A DNA stretch of 64,000 bases from Streptomyces sp. NBC_01717 (GCF_036248255.1 NZ_CP109178.1:5394001-5458000); one strand, 5' to 3'; numbered from the stretch's first letter, positions 50,938 to 58,822 are shown. Translations and numbers: made by a program. Notes: a model not told the origin generated them from the letters alone.

Positions 50938-51393
50938 TCACCGCGCCGTCGTTAGTCGGTGGCCATCGTGGCTCCTGACATGTGGTCCTGCCCCGTCCAG
51001 TGCATCGAGCAGCCGGATCGCGTAGACCTCCGCCATCCGCTCGGTGACCTCTTCCGAAGTGAGCCAGTCAACTGCCGTCGATTCCGCGGAGGTTCGCTCG
51101 GTGCCACCTGACGGCTTGCAGCGGAACACCAGGGCGACGATGCCGCGCGTCGTGTTCTTGTAGACCCCTGTGAGCTCGTCGACCTCGACCCGGATGCCAG
51201 TTTCTTCCCAGACCTCTCGGGCCACGCCATCCTCGGGGGCCTCGGTAAGTTCGAGGACTCCGCCCGGAAGCTCCCAAGTCCCGTTGTCCGCTCGGCGGAT
51301 CGCCAGCAGTCGCCCGTCCTCGCGCACCACTGCTCCCGCTACCGACACGGAGTGCAGTGGCGTTGACTGGGTCTCGCGGGCGCTGTTACTCAT
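50938..51393 (-). CDS. NUDIX hydrolase, Pif-like
   Basis: This 151-residue protein carries the full Nudix box (GGVLELTEAPEDGVAREVWE, then ETGI; G-x5-E-x7-REUxEExGU). It is divergent from the KorSA-like repressor gene and shares its operator (51388-51403). In pSAM2 the pif gene encodes a Nudix protein that prevents redundant transfer and is repressed by KorSA. Family and position support the same role here (inference). The start at 51393 has no clear ribosome site, so the transcript may be leaderless. Confidence 0.85.
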   Translation of the reverse strand: MSNSARETQSTPLHSVSVAGAVVREDGRLLAIRRADNGTWELPGGVLELTEAPEDGVAREVWEETGIRVEVDELTGVYKNTTRGIVALVFRCKPSGGTERTSAESTAVDWLTSEEVTERMAEVYAIRLLDALDGAGPHVRSHDGHRLTTAR

Positions 51394-51403
51394 ATACAGG
51401 AGC
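51388..51403. promoter_or_regulatory. GntR (KorSA-like) operator 1
   Basis: ACTCATATACAGGAGC lies between the divergent NUDIX and GntR genes, overlapping the NUDIX start. It matches the operators at 52255 and 52291 (consensus ACTCATRTACAKGAGT). Confidence 0.7.
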
Positions 51404-51423
51404 ATAGGAGAGTGAGAAGGACT

Positions 51424-52203
51424 ATGGGAACAGCGGTAGGAGGTGGCAGGGCCGTACCTCGATACGTTCAGATCGCCGACGAGATCATTCAGCAGATCCG
51501 GGCTAGTGTCCTCAAGCCTGGTGACATGGTGCCGAGCGAATCCGAGCTGGTCGAGCGCTACGGCGTCTCCGGCGGGACGATCCGCAAAGCAATGGTGGAG
51601 GTCCGGGCCAGCGGCTTGGTGGACACCCGCCACGGCAAGGGCTCGATGGTGAAGGACCGACCGCCTGTCCGGCTGCGTTCCTCGGACCGCTTCCGGGCCT
51701 CGCATCGTCGGGGCGGCAAGGCCGCGTATCTCGCCGAGTCGGCGCAGTCCGGTGCCACGGCCAAGGTGAGCGTCCTCTACATCGGCCCCATGGAGGCCCC
51801 CGAAGACATCGCCAAGCGTCTCGATGTTCCGGCCGGCACTCAGGTCCTCGCCCGGCGGCGCCTCTACTTCCGTAATGGCGTGCCGGTGGAGACGGCCACC
51901 TCGTACCTGCCGTGGGATGTGGTCAAGGACATCCCCGAATTGTTCGCCGAGAACCCCGGTCCTGGCGGTATCTATGCCCGCCTGGAGGACGACGGCCACA
52001 CCTTCGCCGAGTTCGTCGAGACGCTGCAAGCGCGCCCGGCCGCCAAGGCCGAGGCATCCGAACTGGCGCTGAGCTCCGGCGCACCTGTCGTTCACCTCCT
52101 CCGCGACGCGATCACCGACGCCGGGCGTGTGGTGGAGGTCTGCGACACCCTCATGGCCGCTGACCAGTTCGTTTTCGAGTACCGCATCCCCGCGTCCGAC
52201 TGA
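51424..52203 (+). CDS. GntR-family repressor with UTRA domain (KorSA-like)
   Basis: This is a 259-residue regulator. The GntR winged helix is clear (YVQIADEIIQQIRASVLKPG, then VPSESELVERYGVSGGTIRK). The UTRA effector domain follows (VPAGTQVLARRRLYFRNGVP and ETATSYLPWDVVKDIPELF). In pSAM2 KorSA represses pra and pif and keeps the element integrated. This gene has the same place. Three matching palindromes flank it. GAGAAGG precedes ATG 51424. Its C-terminus reads FVFEYRIPASD. Confidence 0.9.
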   Translation: MGTAVGGGRAVPRYVQIADEIIQQIRASVLKPGDMVPSESELVERYGVSGGTIRKAMVEVRASGLVDTRHGKGSMVKDRPPVRLRSSDRFRASHRRGGKAAYLAESAQSGATAKVSVLYIGPMEAPEDIAKRLDVPAGTQVLARRRLYFRNGVPVETATSYLPWDVVKDIPELFAENPGPGGIYARLEDDGHTFAEFVETLQARPAAKAEASELALSSGAPVVHLLRDAITDAGRVVEVCDTLMAADQFVFEYRIPASD

Positions 52204-52254
52204 CGCCCGCTCAACTGCCCTCAACCCGCCGGGACTTCTTCGCCTCGGCGGGTT

Positions 52255-52308
52255 GACTCATGTACAGGAGTCATGCACTCTTCTTCATGTCACTCATATA
52301 CATGAGTG
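52255..52308. promoter_or_regulatory. GntR operators 2 and 3
   Basis: GACTCATGTACAGGAGTC (52255-52272) and CACTCATATACATGAGTG (52291-52308) are near-perfect palindromes of the same type as the site at 51388. Their starts are 36 bp apart. They lie in the promoter of the SCO3933-like gene and the transfer/replication operon, which they probably repress. Confidence 0.75.
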
Positions 52309-52341
52309 ATGGAGTTCAGCACTTCTAGAGGAGTGATCTCT

Positions 52342-52686
52342 GTGCGTCAGATTCCCGTCGACACCTCCGCCGCATCCGTGATGGTGGCCCAGTCTCCGCA
52401 GCCGAAGATCAAGGACCGCCGCACCGGTGAGGTCGCCACCGACACCGAGACCGGGGGCACGCTGATGACCGTGAGCGTGATGTTCGCGGCCAACGACACC
52501 GTGGAGCTCCTGCCCGTGACCGTCCCGGAAACCGGCATCTCCGGCGACCTGGCGATGGGCACCCCGGTAGCACTCACCGGCCTGATCGCCCGGCCGTGGG
52601 AGCGAGATGGTCGCCATGGCATCGCCTTTCGCGCCGTCGCCGTCACCTCGCTGACAGCCGGTGCCACGAAGCCCAAGGCGGCCTGA
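52342..52686 (+). CDS. SCO3933-family regulatory protein of AICEs
   Basis: This 114-residue protein starts VRQIPVDTSAASVMVAQSPQ and then PKIKDRRTGEVATDTETGGT. It has a beta-rich middle (VSVMFAANDTVELLPVTVPE) typical of the small protein that opens AICE operons. It resembles a single-strand-binding-like fold, but its function is not established. GTG 52342 is chosen, with AGAGGAG upstream. It is first in a tightly spaced operon with the TraB-type gene (2 bp gap). Confidence 0.8.
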   Translation: MRQIPVDTSAASVMVAQSPQPKIKDRRTGEVATDTETGGTLMTVSVMFAANDTVELLPVTVPETGISGDLAMGTPVALTGLIARPWERDGRHGIAFRAVAVTSLTAGATKPKAA

Positions 52687-52688
52687 TC

Positions 52689-54047
52689 ATGTCGTGGCTG
52701 ACCGTCCTGCTGGTCCTGGTTGTCGTCACCGCGGGTCTCCTGCGGTGGCGGCGCCCCGCCTGGTACTGGCTGACTTTCGGCGTCGCCCTGGCCACGCTGC
52801 GCGTTCTGATTCGCTACGGGTCGGTCATGGACGCCTGCGGGCTGACCGTTCCTCCGTCCCGGTGGCGGATCGCCGTCGCCCGGATGGCCAACCGGCCCGC
52901 TCCCGAGTCTCGTGCGCCGCGCATCCTGCGGGTTCGGCCGACTCGGACCGGCCTGGTCTTACGGCTGGGGCTCCGCCCTGGTCAGGACGCGTTCGACGTG
53001 GCCGCGTCCTGCGACCGATTGCGGCACTCGTTCGCGATGTACGGCGTCACCTCGCGGGAGATCCGCTCGGGTGTCGTCGAGTTGCGGATGACCGGTTACG
53101 ACATCCTCAAGCGTGTGCAGATGCCCGCAAGGGTGTCCACTGCTCCGATGCGTGTTCCGGTCGCTCTGCGCGAGGACGGCGCCGTGCACTACCGCGACTA
53201 CCGCACCACTCCGCACGCTCTGACGCTCGGCGCCACGAAGTCGGGCAAGTCGGTCTACCAGCGCAACCTGGTAGCTGAACTCGCCTCGCAGGACGTTGCC
53301 TTGGTGGGCATCGACTGCAAGCAGGGTGTGGAGCTGTTCCCGCTGGCCCGCCGGTTCTCCGCGTTGGCGGACAACCCCGACACCGCCGCCGAACTCCTCG
53401 ACGCGCTCGTCTCCCACATGGAAGGCGTCTACCAATTGATCCGTGCTGAACAGCGCATCACCGCCGACGTCCCGGACGCGGAGATAGCCGCCGACATCTG
53501 GGACCTGCCCGACCACCTGCGCCCGACCCCGATCGTCCTCCTGGTCGACGAGGTCGCCGAACTCGCCCTATTCGCCACCAAGGACGAGGAGAAGCGCCGG
53601 GACCGGATCATCACCGCGCTCGCCCGCCTGGCCCAGCTCGGCCGCGCCGCCGGCATCTATCTGGAGATCTGCGGGCAGCGCTTCGGCTCCGAACTTGGCA
53701 AGGGCATCACTATGCTGCGCGCCCAGCTCACCGGACGCACCGCACACCGCGTCAACGACGAGACCTCCGCCAACATGGCCTTCGGCGACATCGCCCCGGA
53801 CGCTGTCCTGGCCGCGATCAGCATCCCGACCGAGACGCCCGGCCTCGCCGTCACCGGAGACTCGTCCGGCGGCTGGGCCCGTATCCGCACCCCGCACACC
53901 TCGATGCGCCAGGCCGTCAACGCCTGCAACCGGCACGCCCACCGCACCCCGGCCGTGCCCGGCCTCGCCGCCTTCCGGCCCGAGCTGCCCGCTGCGGTCT
54001 CGCTGGTCAAGATCCCGGCCCAGGCCGAGGCACCAGCCTCCGTCTGA
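52689..54047 (+). CDS. FtsK/SpoIIIE-type DNA translocase (TraB/TraSA-like)
   Basis: This is a 452-residue protein with one or two N-terminal membrane helices (MSWLTVLLVLVVVTAGLLRW). Walker A is LGATKSGKSVYQRN and Walker B is TPIVLLVDEVAELALF, followed by GRAAGIYLEICGQRFGSELG. TraB-type proteins move double-stranded DNA between mycelia and are the only protein needed for Streptomyces conjugation. The ATG at 52689 is 2 bp after the preceding stop. The C-terminal DNA-recognition part is short. Confidence 0.93.
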   Translation: MSWLTVLLVLVVVTAGLLRWRRPAWYWLTFGVALATLRVLIRYGSVMDACGLTVPPSRWRIAVARMANRPAPESRAPRILRVRPTRTGLVLRLGLRPGQDAFDVAASCDRLRHSFAMYGVTSREIRSGVVELRMTGYDILKRVQMPARVSTAPMRVPVALREDGAVHYRDYRTTPHALTLGATKSGKSVYQRNLVAELASQDVALVGIDCKQGVELFPLARRFSALADNPDTAAELLDALVSHMEGVYQLIRAEQRITADVPDAEIAADIWDLPDHLRPTPIVLLVDEVAELALFATKDEEKRRDRIITALARLAQLGRAAGIYLEICGQRFGSELGKGITMLRAQLTGRTAHRVNDETSANMAFGDIAPDAVLAAISIPTETPGLAVTGDSSGGWARIRTPHTSMRQAVNACNRHAHRTPAVPGLAAFRPELPAAVSLVKIPAQAEAPASV

Positions 54048-54135
54048 CCGACCCCGCACCCCGGTCGGCGCGACCGTCTCGCGCCACGCCCCTACCCCCG
54101 CCATGCCCAAAACGCCCCGCAAAGGAGGTGAAGAC

Positions 54136-54798
54136 ATGACCCGCTCTCCCCGCATCGACGCCGTCCTGGTGCAAGCCGTGATCGCCGGGGCCTTGTCCTT
54201 CGCTCACCTGCACGACCTCGCCGCCGCTGCCGGACAGACCGGATGGAAGGCATGGGCCTACCCAGTCAGCGTCGATCTGCTCCTGGTCGCCGCCTGGCGT
54301 CGACTGCGCAATGACGGTCCCTCTCGGCTGGCCTGGTGCTGGTTCCTGATCGCCCTCGTCGCCTCGCTCGGCGCCAACGTCGCCACCGCCGGGTTCCTCG
54401 ACCTGGCCCACCCGCCCGCCTGGCTCCGCTTCGGTATCGCCGGTTGGCCCGCGCTCGCCTTCCTGGGCGGAACTCTCCTCGCCCACTCACCGGCCGTCGG
54501 CGACCACGACTCCGCACCGGAACCCGAGTCGGTCGAGCGTGTGCCGGCCAAACCGGCTCCGGCACCGGAGCCCGTACTCGTCGAGCTGCCGGAGCCTTCA
54601 CCGGCCCTGCCCGTCGCCGAGTCCACTTCCGCCTCGGCGTCAGACGTGCCGGTCCCGGCCGCTCTGGTCGACCACGCCCGCAAGGTCGCCGACGACCACC
54701 GCACCCGTACCGGCGTCCCGATCGACACCGACACCCTGCGCGCCCGCCTCGGAGTCCCCGCCCCAATGGCCGAGGCGATCGCCGCCCAACTCGCCTGA
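54136..54798 (+). CDS. DUF2637 / SpdB-like transfer protein
   Basis: This 220-residue membrane protein has AAAGGAGGTG directly before its ATG, an excellent ribosome site. Four helices are visible (VLVQAVIAGALSFAHLHDLA; WAYPVSVDLLLVAAWRRLRN; WCWFLIALVASLGANVATAG; FGIAGWPALAFLGGTLLAHS). A Pro/Glu-rich linker and a small C-terminal helical domain follow. DUF2637 proteins are constant members of AICEs and are taken to aid intramycelial spread. Confidence 0.88.
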   Translation: MTRSPRIDAVLVQAVIAGALSFAHLHDLAAAAGQTGWKAWAYPVSVDLLLVAAWRRLRNDGPSRLAWCWFLIALVASLGANVATAGFLDLAHPPAWLRFGIAGWPALAFLGGTLLAHSPAVGDHDSAPEPESVERVPAKPAPAPEPVLVELPEPSPALPVAESTSASASDVPVPAALVDHARKVADDHRTRTGVPIDTDTLRARLGVPAPMAEAIAAQLA

Positions 54799-54818
54799 CC
54801 GGAGAGGAGACCGCCGCC

Positions 54819-55013
54819 ATGGCCGCACAAAACCACTTCCACTCAGTGATGCGGATCGGCCCCGTGCAGATCGGCACCCACCGCGACCGGCACGGCCGCA
54901 CCAAGCACGCCGCCGTCTGCACCTCCGACCGCTGCGGCTGGTCCGCCGACTACTCCAGCCAGTCGGCCGCTCAGCTCGCCGCCCGCACCCACCGCTGCCG
55001 CATCACCCACTGA
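54819..55013 (+). CDS. Small mobile-element transfer protein (SpdA-like)
   Basis: This 64-residue protein reads HFHSVMRIGPVQIGTHRDRH and CTSDRCGWSADYSSQSAAQL, with Cys/His residues that may bind zinc. It is typical of the short gene found after the DUF2637 gene in AICEs and named mobile-element transfer protein. It is in operon, with the next start 16 bp downstream. Confidence 0.75.
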   Translation: MAAQNHFHSVMRIGPVQIGTHRDRHGRTKHAAVCTSDRCGWSADYSSQSAAQLAARTHRCRITH

Positions 55014-55028
55014 TCGGAGACCACTGCC

Positions 55029-55184
55029 ATGGACGTCCCGCTCTGGCTCGCCCTGATTGTCGTCGGCGCCCTCGGGATCAAGCTCATCCGCCCGCCCTGG
55101 TGGCTCGTCGCCGTGCTCCTCCTCGGCGGCTTCCTCCTCGCGGACAGCCTGCTCGCGCCGGTCATCGACACCGCCATCAAGTAG
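55029..55184 (+). CDS. Very small membrane protein of the transfer operon (51 aa)
   Basis: ATG 55029 opens 51 codons (MDVPLWLALIVVGALGIKLI, then RPPWWLVAVLLLGGFLLADS) with two membrane helices and a stop at 55182. Codon use and tight spacing on both sides support it. It matches the position of SpdC-like proteins in pSAM2-type elements. Confidence 0.75.
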   Translation: MDVPLWLALIVVGALGIKLIRPPWWLVAVLLLGGFLLADSLLAPVIDTAIK

Positions 55185-55207
55185 CCCACCGCAGAAGGAG
55201 ATCGCTC

Positions 55208-55513
55208 ATGTTCAGTCCGAAGATCCCCACCATGCCGACCCCGACCGGCATCGTCGCCCCGCCCGTCGTCGAGCCGACCACCGTTGTCCAGCACACCCCG
55301 GCCTCCGTCGCCCCGGCGGCACCCGCTCGACCCACCGTCCAGATCACACCCGGCGCCCTGGTCGCCCTCGTCGGGGGCGGTACCGCCGTGGTCCTTGTCG
55401 TCGGCGCCGTCCTGGTCTCGATGCTCCTCGCGGTCGCCATTACCGCGGCCTCCGTCGCCGTGTGCGCGCTTGTCGCTCGCTCGCTGATCGCCTCCGGGAC
55501 GAAGCGCCACTGA
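55208..55513 (+). CDS. SpdD-like membrane protein
   Basis: This is a 101-residue protein with a Pro/Val-rich N-terminus and two membrane helices (ALVALVGGGTAVVLVVGAVL, then VSMLLAVAITAASVAVCALV). AGAAGGAG precedes the ATG. It is in operon with the preceding small genes. SpdD-like proteins are constant in AICEs and aid plasmid spread. Confidence 0.78.
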   Translation: MFSPKIPTMPTPTGIVAPPVVEPTTVVQHTPASVAPAAPARPTVQITPGALVALVGGGTAVVLVVGAVLVSMLLAVAITAASVAVCALVARSLIASGTKRH

Positions 55514-55601
55514 CCGGCCCCCGGGCGGCCTCGATACCGCCAAGCATCCGCCGCCCGGGAGCCGTCTCCGTCCGATCTCTCAACCGGAAGGAACAGCCAT
55601 C

Positions 55602-55796
55602 ATGACCGACCGCTTCACGGACCCTGCACGGGTCTGCTCGAACTGTGACGGCTTCCCCGCCGTCCGCGTCACCCTCGGCGGCCGAGACCGCCACGGAAAC
55701 CTCCGCACGATCACCGTTCGCTGCCCCGCCTGCCACGGCACCGGCACCCGCCCGGCCCGTCGCCCCGCCCCGACACCCGTCGAGGTGAGTGCGTGA
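55602..55796 (+). CDS. Small zinc-finger protein
   Basis: This 64-residue protein carries a CxxC pair near each end (VCSNCDGF and RCPACHGTGTRP), the DnaJ-like CxxCxGxG half. Its stop overlaps the RepSA-like gene start (55793-55796). GGAAGGAA is upstream. A regulatory or structural role beside the replication gene is possible. Confidence 0.75.
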   Translation: MTDRFTDPARVCSNCDGFPAVRVTLGGRDRHGNLRTITVRCPACHGTGTRPARRPAPTPVEVSA

Positions 55797-57172
55797 GCGA
55801 CACCGCCACTCTGGCGGGCCTGGACCCGACCATCTTGGAGGACATCCTCCGGGTGGCCGGGTCCCCCGGCTTCGACCGCTGGAAAGACCAGGTGCACCGC
55901 ACCGGGGGCTGCTCTGACCCGATCCACCTCACCGGCTGGACCCTCGCGAAGGACAAGACCACCGGACAGACCCTGCGCCGCTACTCCACCGACACCGAGC
56001 CCGATGGACGACTCCGCGTAGCCTGCGGCAACCGCCGCGCCTCCCGCTGTCCTTCCTGCGCCTACACCTACGCCGGAGACACCTACCACCTCATCCGCGC
56101 CGGGCTCGCCGGAGACGAGACCAAGGACATCCCCGCCCAAGTCCGGGATCACCCCCGTGTTTTCGCCACCTTCACTGCGCCCTCGTTCGGACCGGTGCAC
56201 AACCGGCCCGACCGTGGCGTCTGCCGCTGCGGCACCCGCCACTCTGAGGACGATCCCGCCCTCGGCACCGCCCTCGACCCGACGACCTACGACTACGCGG
56301 GCACGGTCCTGTTCAACAACCACGCCGGGCAGCTCTGGCAGCGTTTCACCACCCGGCTCCGCCGCGAACTCGCTGCCCGCGCCGGACTCTCACAGCGCGA
56401 GCTGAAAGACGTGCTGCGGGTCTCGTACGGCAAGGTCGCCGAGTTCCAGAAGCGTGGCGCGATTCACTTCCACGCCGTGATCCGCCTCGACGGACCCGAC
56501 GGTCCCGATTCGCCGCCTCCGTCCTGGGCTTCGGCCGATCTGCTTACCGACGCGATCCGAGCCGCGGTCGCCCACTCGTACACCTCGATCACCGTGCCCG
56601 CAGCAGGAGACCAGCCCTGCCGGCCATTCCAGTGGGGCCAACAGCTCGACATCCGCGCCATCCATGCCTTCGGCGACGGCTCCGACATCACCGAGCAGGC
56701 GGTGGCGTCCTACGTGGCGAAGTACGCCACCAAAGCCGCCGAGTCGACCGGCAGCCTCGACCGACGCATCGGGAACCGGGAAGTGCTCGACCTCCTGGAC
56801 GTGCCCGACCACCCGCGACGACTCATCGAGGCCTGCCTCGACCTCGCCCCGCTCTACCCAGACCGCAAACTCGGGGCCTGGGCCCACATGCTCGGCTTCC
56901 GCGGCCACTTCTCCACCAAATCCCGCCGCTACTCCACCACCCTCGGCGCACTCCGCCAGATCCGCGCCGACTACCGCGCCGTCCAGGAGCAAGACGCCCT
57001 CGGCGACCCGGACACCGTGCTCGTCCTCGCCTCCTGGGAGTACGCCGGTCACGGCCACACCCCCGGGGAATCCGCTCTCGCCGCCTCCATCGCCCGCGAC
57101 ATCCAGCTCAACCGCGAAACCGCCCGCGAAGCCCTGCAAGACCAGCTCGCCCTGGAAGGAGCCGCAGCATGA
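55793..57172 (+). CDS. RepSA-like rolling-circle replication initiator
   Basis: This is a 459-residue initiator. Motif 2 (the HUH metal site) is visible in KRGAIHFHAVIRLDG. The candidate nicking Tyr is in ASYVAKYATKAAE. Zinc-finger-like Cys residues occur at SRCPSCAYTYAG and GVCRCGTRH. RepSA makes AICEs able to replicate as rolling-circle plasmids after excision. It overlaps its neighbours by 4 bp each way, giving a coupled repSA-xis-int operon as in pSAM2. Confidence 0.93.
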   Translation: MSDTATLAGLDPTILEDILRVAGSPGFDRWKDQVHRTGGCSDPIHLTGWTLAKDKTTGQTLRRYSTDTEPDGRLRVACGNRRASRCPSCAYTYAGDTYHLIRAGLAGDETKDIPAQVRDHPRVFATFTAPSFGPVHNRPDRGVCRCGTRHSEDDPALGTALDPTTYDYAGTVLFNNHAGQLWQRFTTRLRRELAARAGLSQRELKDVLRVSYGKVAEFQKRGAIHFHAVIRLDGPDGPDSPPPSWASADLLTDAIRAAVAHSYTSITVPAAGDQPCRPFQWGQQLDIRAIHAFGDGSDITEQAVASYVAKYATKAAESTGSLDRRIGNREVLDLLDVPDHPRRLIEACLDLAPLYPDRKLGAWAHMLGFRGHFSTKSRRYSTTLGALRQIRADYRAVQEQDALGDPDTVLVLASWEYAGHGHTPGESALAASIARDIQLNRETAREALQDQLALEGAAA

Positions 57173-57357
57173 CCACCGCCACCGCCGAACTGCTGACCGT
57201 GCCCGAGGTCATGGCGCGGCTCAAGCTCGGACGCTCCACGGTCTACGACCTGATCCGTTCGCGCCGACTGACCTCGATCACCATCGGCCGGTCCCGGCGC
57301 GTACCCGCAGACGCCGTACGGGACTTCATCACCCACGAGATCGAGGAGGCTGCCTGA
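57169..57357 (+). CDS. xis: Excisionase (helix-turn-helix, MerR-like)
   Basis: This 62-residue DNA-binding protein begins LLTVPEVMARLKLGRSTVYD, then LIRSRRLTSITIGRSRRVP, the classic excisionase fold. It directs the integrase toward excision. Its ATG overlaps the stop of the RepSA-like gene, and its stop overlaps the integrase ATG (TGATG at 57355-57359). Confidence 0.93.
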   Translation: MTTATAELLTVPEVMARLKLGRSTVYDLIRSRRLTSITIGRSRRVPADAVRDFITHEIEEAA

Positions 57358-58508
57358 TGGCCGCCCAGCGCAAGCGCAACCCCAACGGCGCGGGCACGAT
57401 CACCAAGCGCAAGGACGGCCGCTATCAGGCTGCCGTCTACGTCCTTCAGCCGGACGGCACCCGTGCCCGCAAGTTCGCCTACGGCAAGACCTGGGCCGAG
57501 TGCGACACCAAGCGCCGCGAACTGCTCGACAAGGTCGACCAGGGCGTGCCCGTGCCGACTCGCTCGGCCCGGCTCTCGGAGTGGCTGCCGTACTGGCTGG
57601 ACAACATCGTCAAGCCCCGGCGCAAACTGAGCACGTACGACAAGTACGAAGCTCACGTGCGGCTCTACCTCGTGCCGGTGCTGGGCTCGAAGCGGCTGGA
57701 ATCCCTCGGCGTCGCCGATGTCCGGCGCTTCATCGTCCAGCTGGAGAACAAGACGACCGCGGCCACCGCCAAAGAGTCTCACCGCGTGCTGCGCACGGCT
57801 CTCAGCGCCGCCTGCCGCGAGGAACTGGTGACCCGTAACGTGGCCGCCCTCGTCGAACCGCCGCGTGCCAAGTCCCGGGAGCTGAGCCCCTGGACACTCG
57901 ACGAGACCCTGGACTTCCTCGCCGCCGCCCGTAAGGACCCGCTGTACGCGGCCTTCGTGCTCGCCATCGCCATGGGCCTTCGCCGGGGCGAGATCGTCGG
58001 TCTCCGCTGGACCGATATCGACCTGGACAACCGCGTGATCTACGTCCGGCAGCAGACCCAGCGACGGCGCGGAGTCCTCTACGACGACGAGACCAAGAAC
58101 CGCCGCCATCGTGCCCTGCCGCTCCCGGCGATGTGCATCCCGCCGCTGCGCTGGCATCGGATGCGCCAGGCGGCCGCGAAGCAGCGTGCGGGGGAGTCCT
58201 GGGAGGAGAACGGCCACGTCTTCACCACCCGCACCGGTCGCCCGGTCGAGCCGCGCAACGTGTACCGCTCCTTCACCCGCGTCGCCGACTCCGCCGGCCT
58301 CCGCGTCGTCCGGCTGCACGATGCCCGGCACGGCTGCGCGACGCTCCTCACCGCGGCCGGGGTCGCGCCCCGTGTCGTGATGGCGATCCTCGGGCACAGC
58401 CAGATCAGCATCACCATGGACGTCTACACGCACGTCGTCCACGACACGCAGCGCGAGGCCATCAGCCACATGGACCGGCTGCTCAAAAGGCGCCCCGGCC
58501 CTGAGTGA
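57357..58508 (+). CDS. int: Tyrosine site-specific integrase of the AICE
   Basis: This is a 383-residue recombinase. The arm-binding and core-binding domains occupy residues 1-170. In the catalytic domain, Arg lies in AMGLRRGEIVGLRW, the HxxR pair in LHDARHGCATLL, then ILGHSQ and the nucleophile Tyr in ITMDVYTHVVH. The stop lies 30 bp from the tRNA-Arg terminator. It integrates the element into the 3' end of tRNA-Arg(CCT), leaving the tRNA intact. Three damaged relatives lie to the left in the island. Confidence 0.96.
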   Translation: MAAQRKRNPNGAGTITKRKDGRYQAAVYVLQPDGTRARKFAYGKTWAECDTKRRELLDKVDQGVPVPTRSARLSEWLPYWLDNIVKPRRKLSTYDKYEAHVRLYLVPVLGSKRLESLGVADVRRFIVQLENKTTAATAKESHRVLRTALSAACREELVTRNVAALVEPPRAKSRELSPWTLDETLDFLAAARKDPLYAAFVLAIAMGLRRGEIVGLRWTDIDLDNRVIYVRQQTQRRRGVLYDDETKNRRHRALPLPAMCIPPLRWHRMRQAAAKQRAGESWEENGHVFTTRTGRPVEPRNVYRSFTRVADSAGLRVVRLHDARHGCATLLTAAGVAPRVVMAILGHSQISITMDVYTHVVHDTQREAISHMDRLLKRRPGPE

Positions 58509-58516
58509 CCGCCCTC

Positions 58517-58539
58517 GTTGATGTCAAAAACTGATGTCA
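58517..58539. repeat. Arm-type repeat next to the intact attachment site
   Basis: GTTGATGTCA (58517-58526) and TGATGTCA (58532-58539) lie in the gap between the integrase stop and the tRNA terminator. The same pair is at 39372, 42577 and 46200, so it probably belongs to attachment-site DNA. Confidence 0.6.
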
Positions 58540-58572
58540 AAGGCCCCGGACCATGATCGGTCCGGGGCCTTT
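58539..58572 (-). terminator. Terminator of tRNA-Arg
   Basis: A perfect 14-bp stem (58539-58552 with 58559-58572) has the loop ATGATC. Read from the tRNA side it ends in a short T-run. It is also part of the duplicated attachment sequence. Confidence 0.88.
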
Positions 58573-58576
58573 TGCC

Positions 58577-58652
58577 TGGTGCCCCCGGCAGGATTCGAAC
58601 CTGCGACACCCGCTTTAGGAGAGCGGTGCTCTATCCCCTGAGCTACGAAGGC
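58577..58652 (-). tRNA. tRNA-Arg (anticodon CCT)
   Basis: On the minus strand the sequence folds into a full cloverleaf. The acceptor GCCTTCG pairs with CGGGGGC (two G-U pairs). The D-arm is TAGCTCAGGGGATAGAGC, the anticodon arm has loop CTCCTAA with stem CCGCT/AGCGG, and the T-arm is CAGGTTCGAATCCTG. ACCA is encoded at the 3' end. It is the host site of the island. The junction lies within its 3' half, which is restored by the element. Confidence 0.95.
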
Positions 58653-58822
58653 GAGGATCTGCCGCTGACGGCAGTCCAGGACAGGGTAGCGGATGGGGCG
58701 CAGGGGTGATGGAGGCAGGCGGGCGGTGCGTTCGGTGAAGGTGCCGACGGGGGCACGCACCGGGTGGCGAGCGGGGTGTCTTGACGGGGCATGGGGGCGG
58801 GCATAGCGTCACGAAAGTACTG

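Larger units (their letters stand above)
39388..58616. mobile_element. AICE (pSAM2-type integrative conjugative element), ~19 kb
   Basis: It is bounded by attachment repeat B and the 3' half of the intact tRNA-Arg. The 50.9-58.5 kb part has the standard AICE order: regulators, TraB-type translocase, Spd-like small proteins, RepSA-type initiator, Xis, Int. The Int stop lies 30 bp from the tRNA terminator. The left 11 kb is accessory cargo with nested relics (tRNA-Ser fragments, IS). A Pra-type activator was not recognised. The left boundary is inferred from the repeat only. Confidence 0.78.
33237..58652. mobile_element. Layered genomic island at tRNA-Arg(CCT)
   Basis: The right boundary is the intact tRNA-Arg at 58577-58652. 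Degraded copies of its 3' end and terminator lie at 37219 and 39388. Related tyrosine-integrase genes or pieces lie at 34015/37127, 38147 and 57357, each near a tRNA-derived site. The left edge is proposed at 33237, where a 21-bp stretch (33237-33257) matches 37196-37216 at 20 of 21 positions. Three or more successive insertions of related elements are inferred. Base composition is lower and coding density poorer than in the flanks. Confidence 0.7.

Noticed and set aside
57243..58469. 408-codon minus-strand frame over xis and int
   Set aside because: The plus-strand genes overlap by ATGA-type junctions and carry all catalytic motifs.
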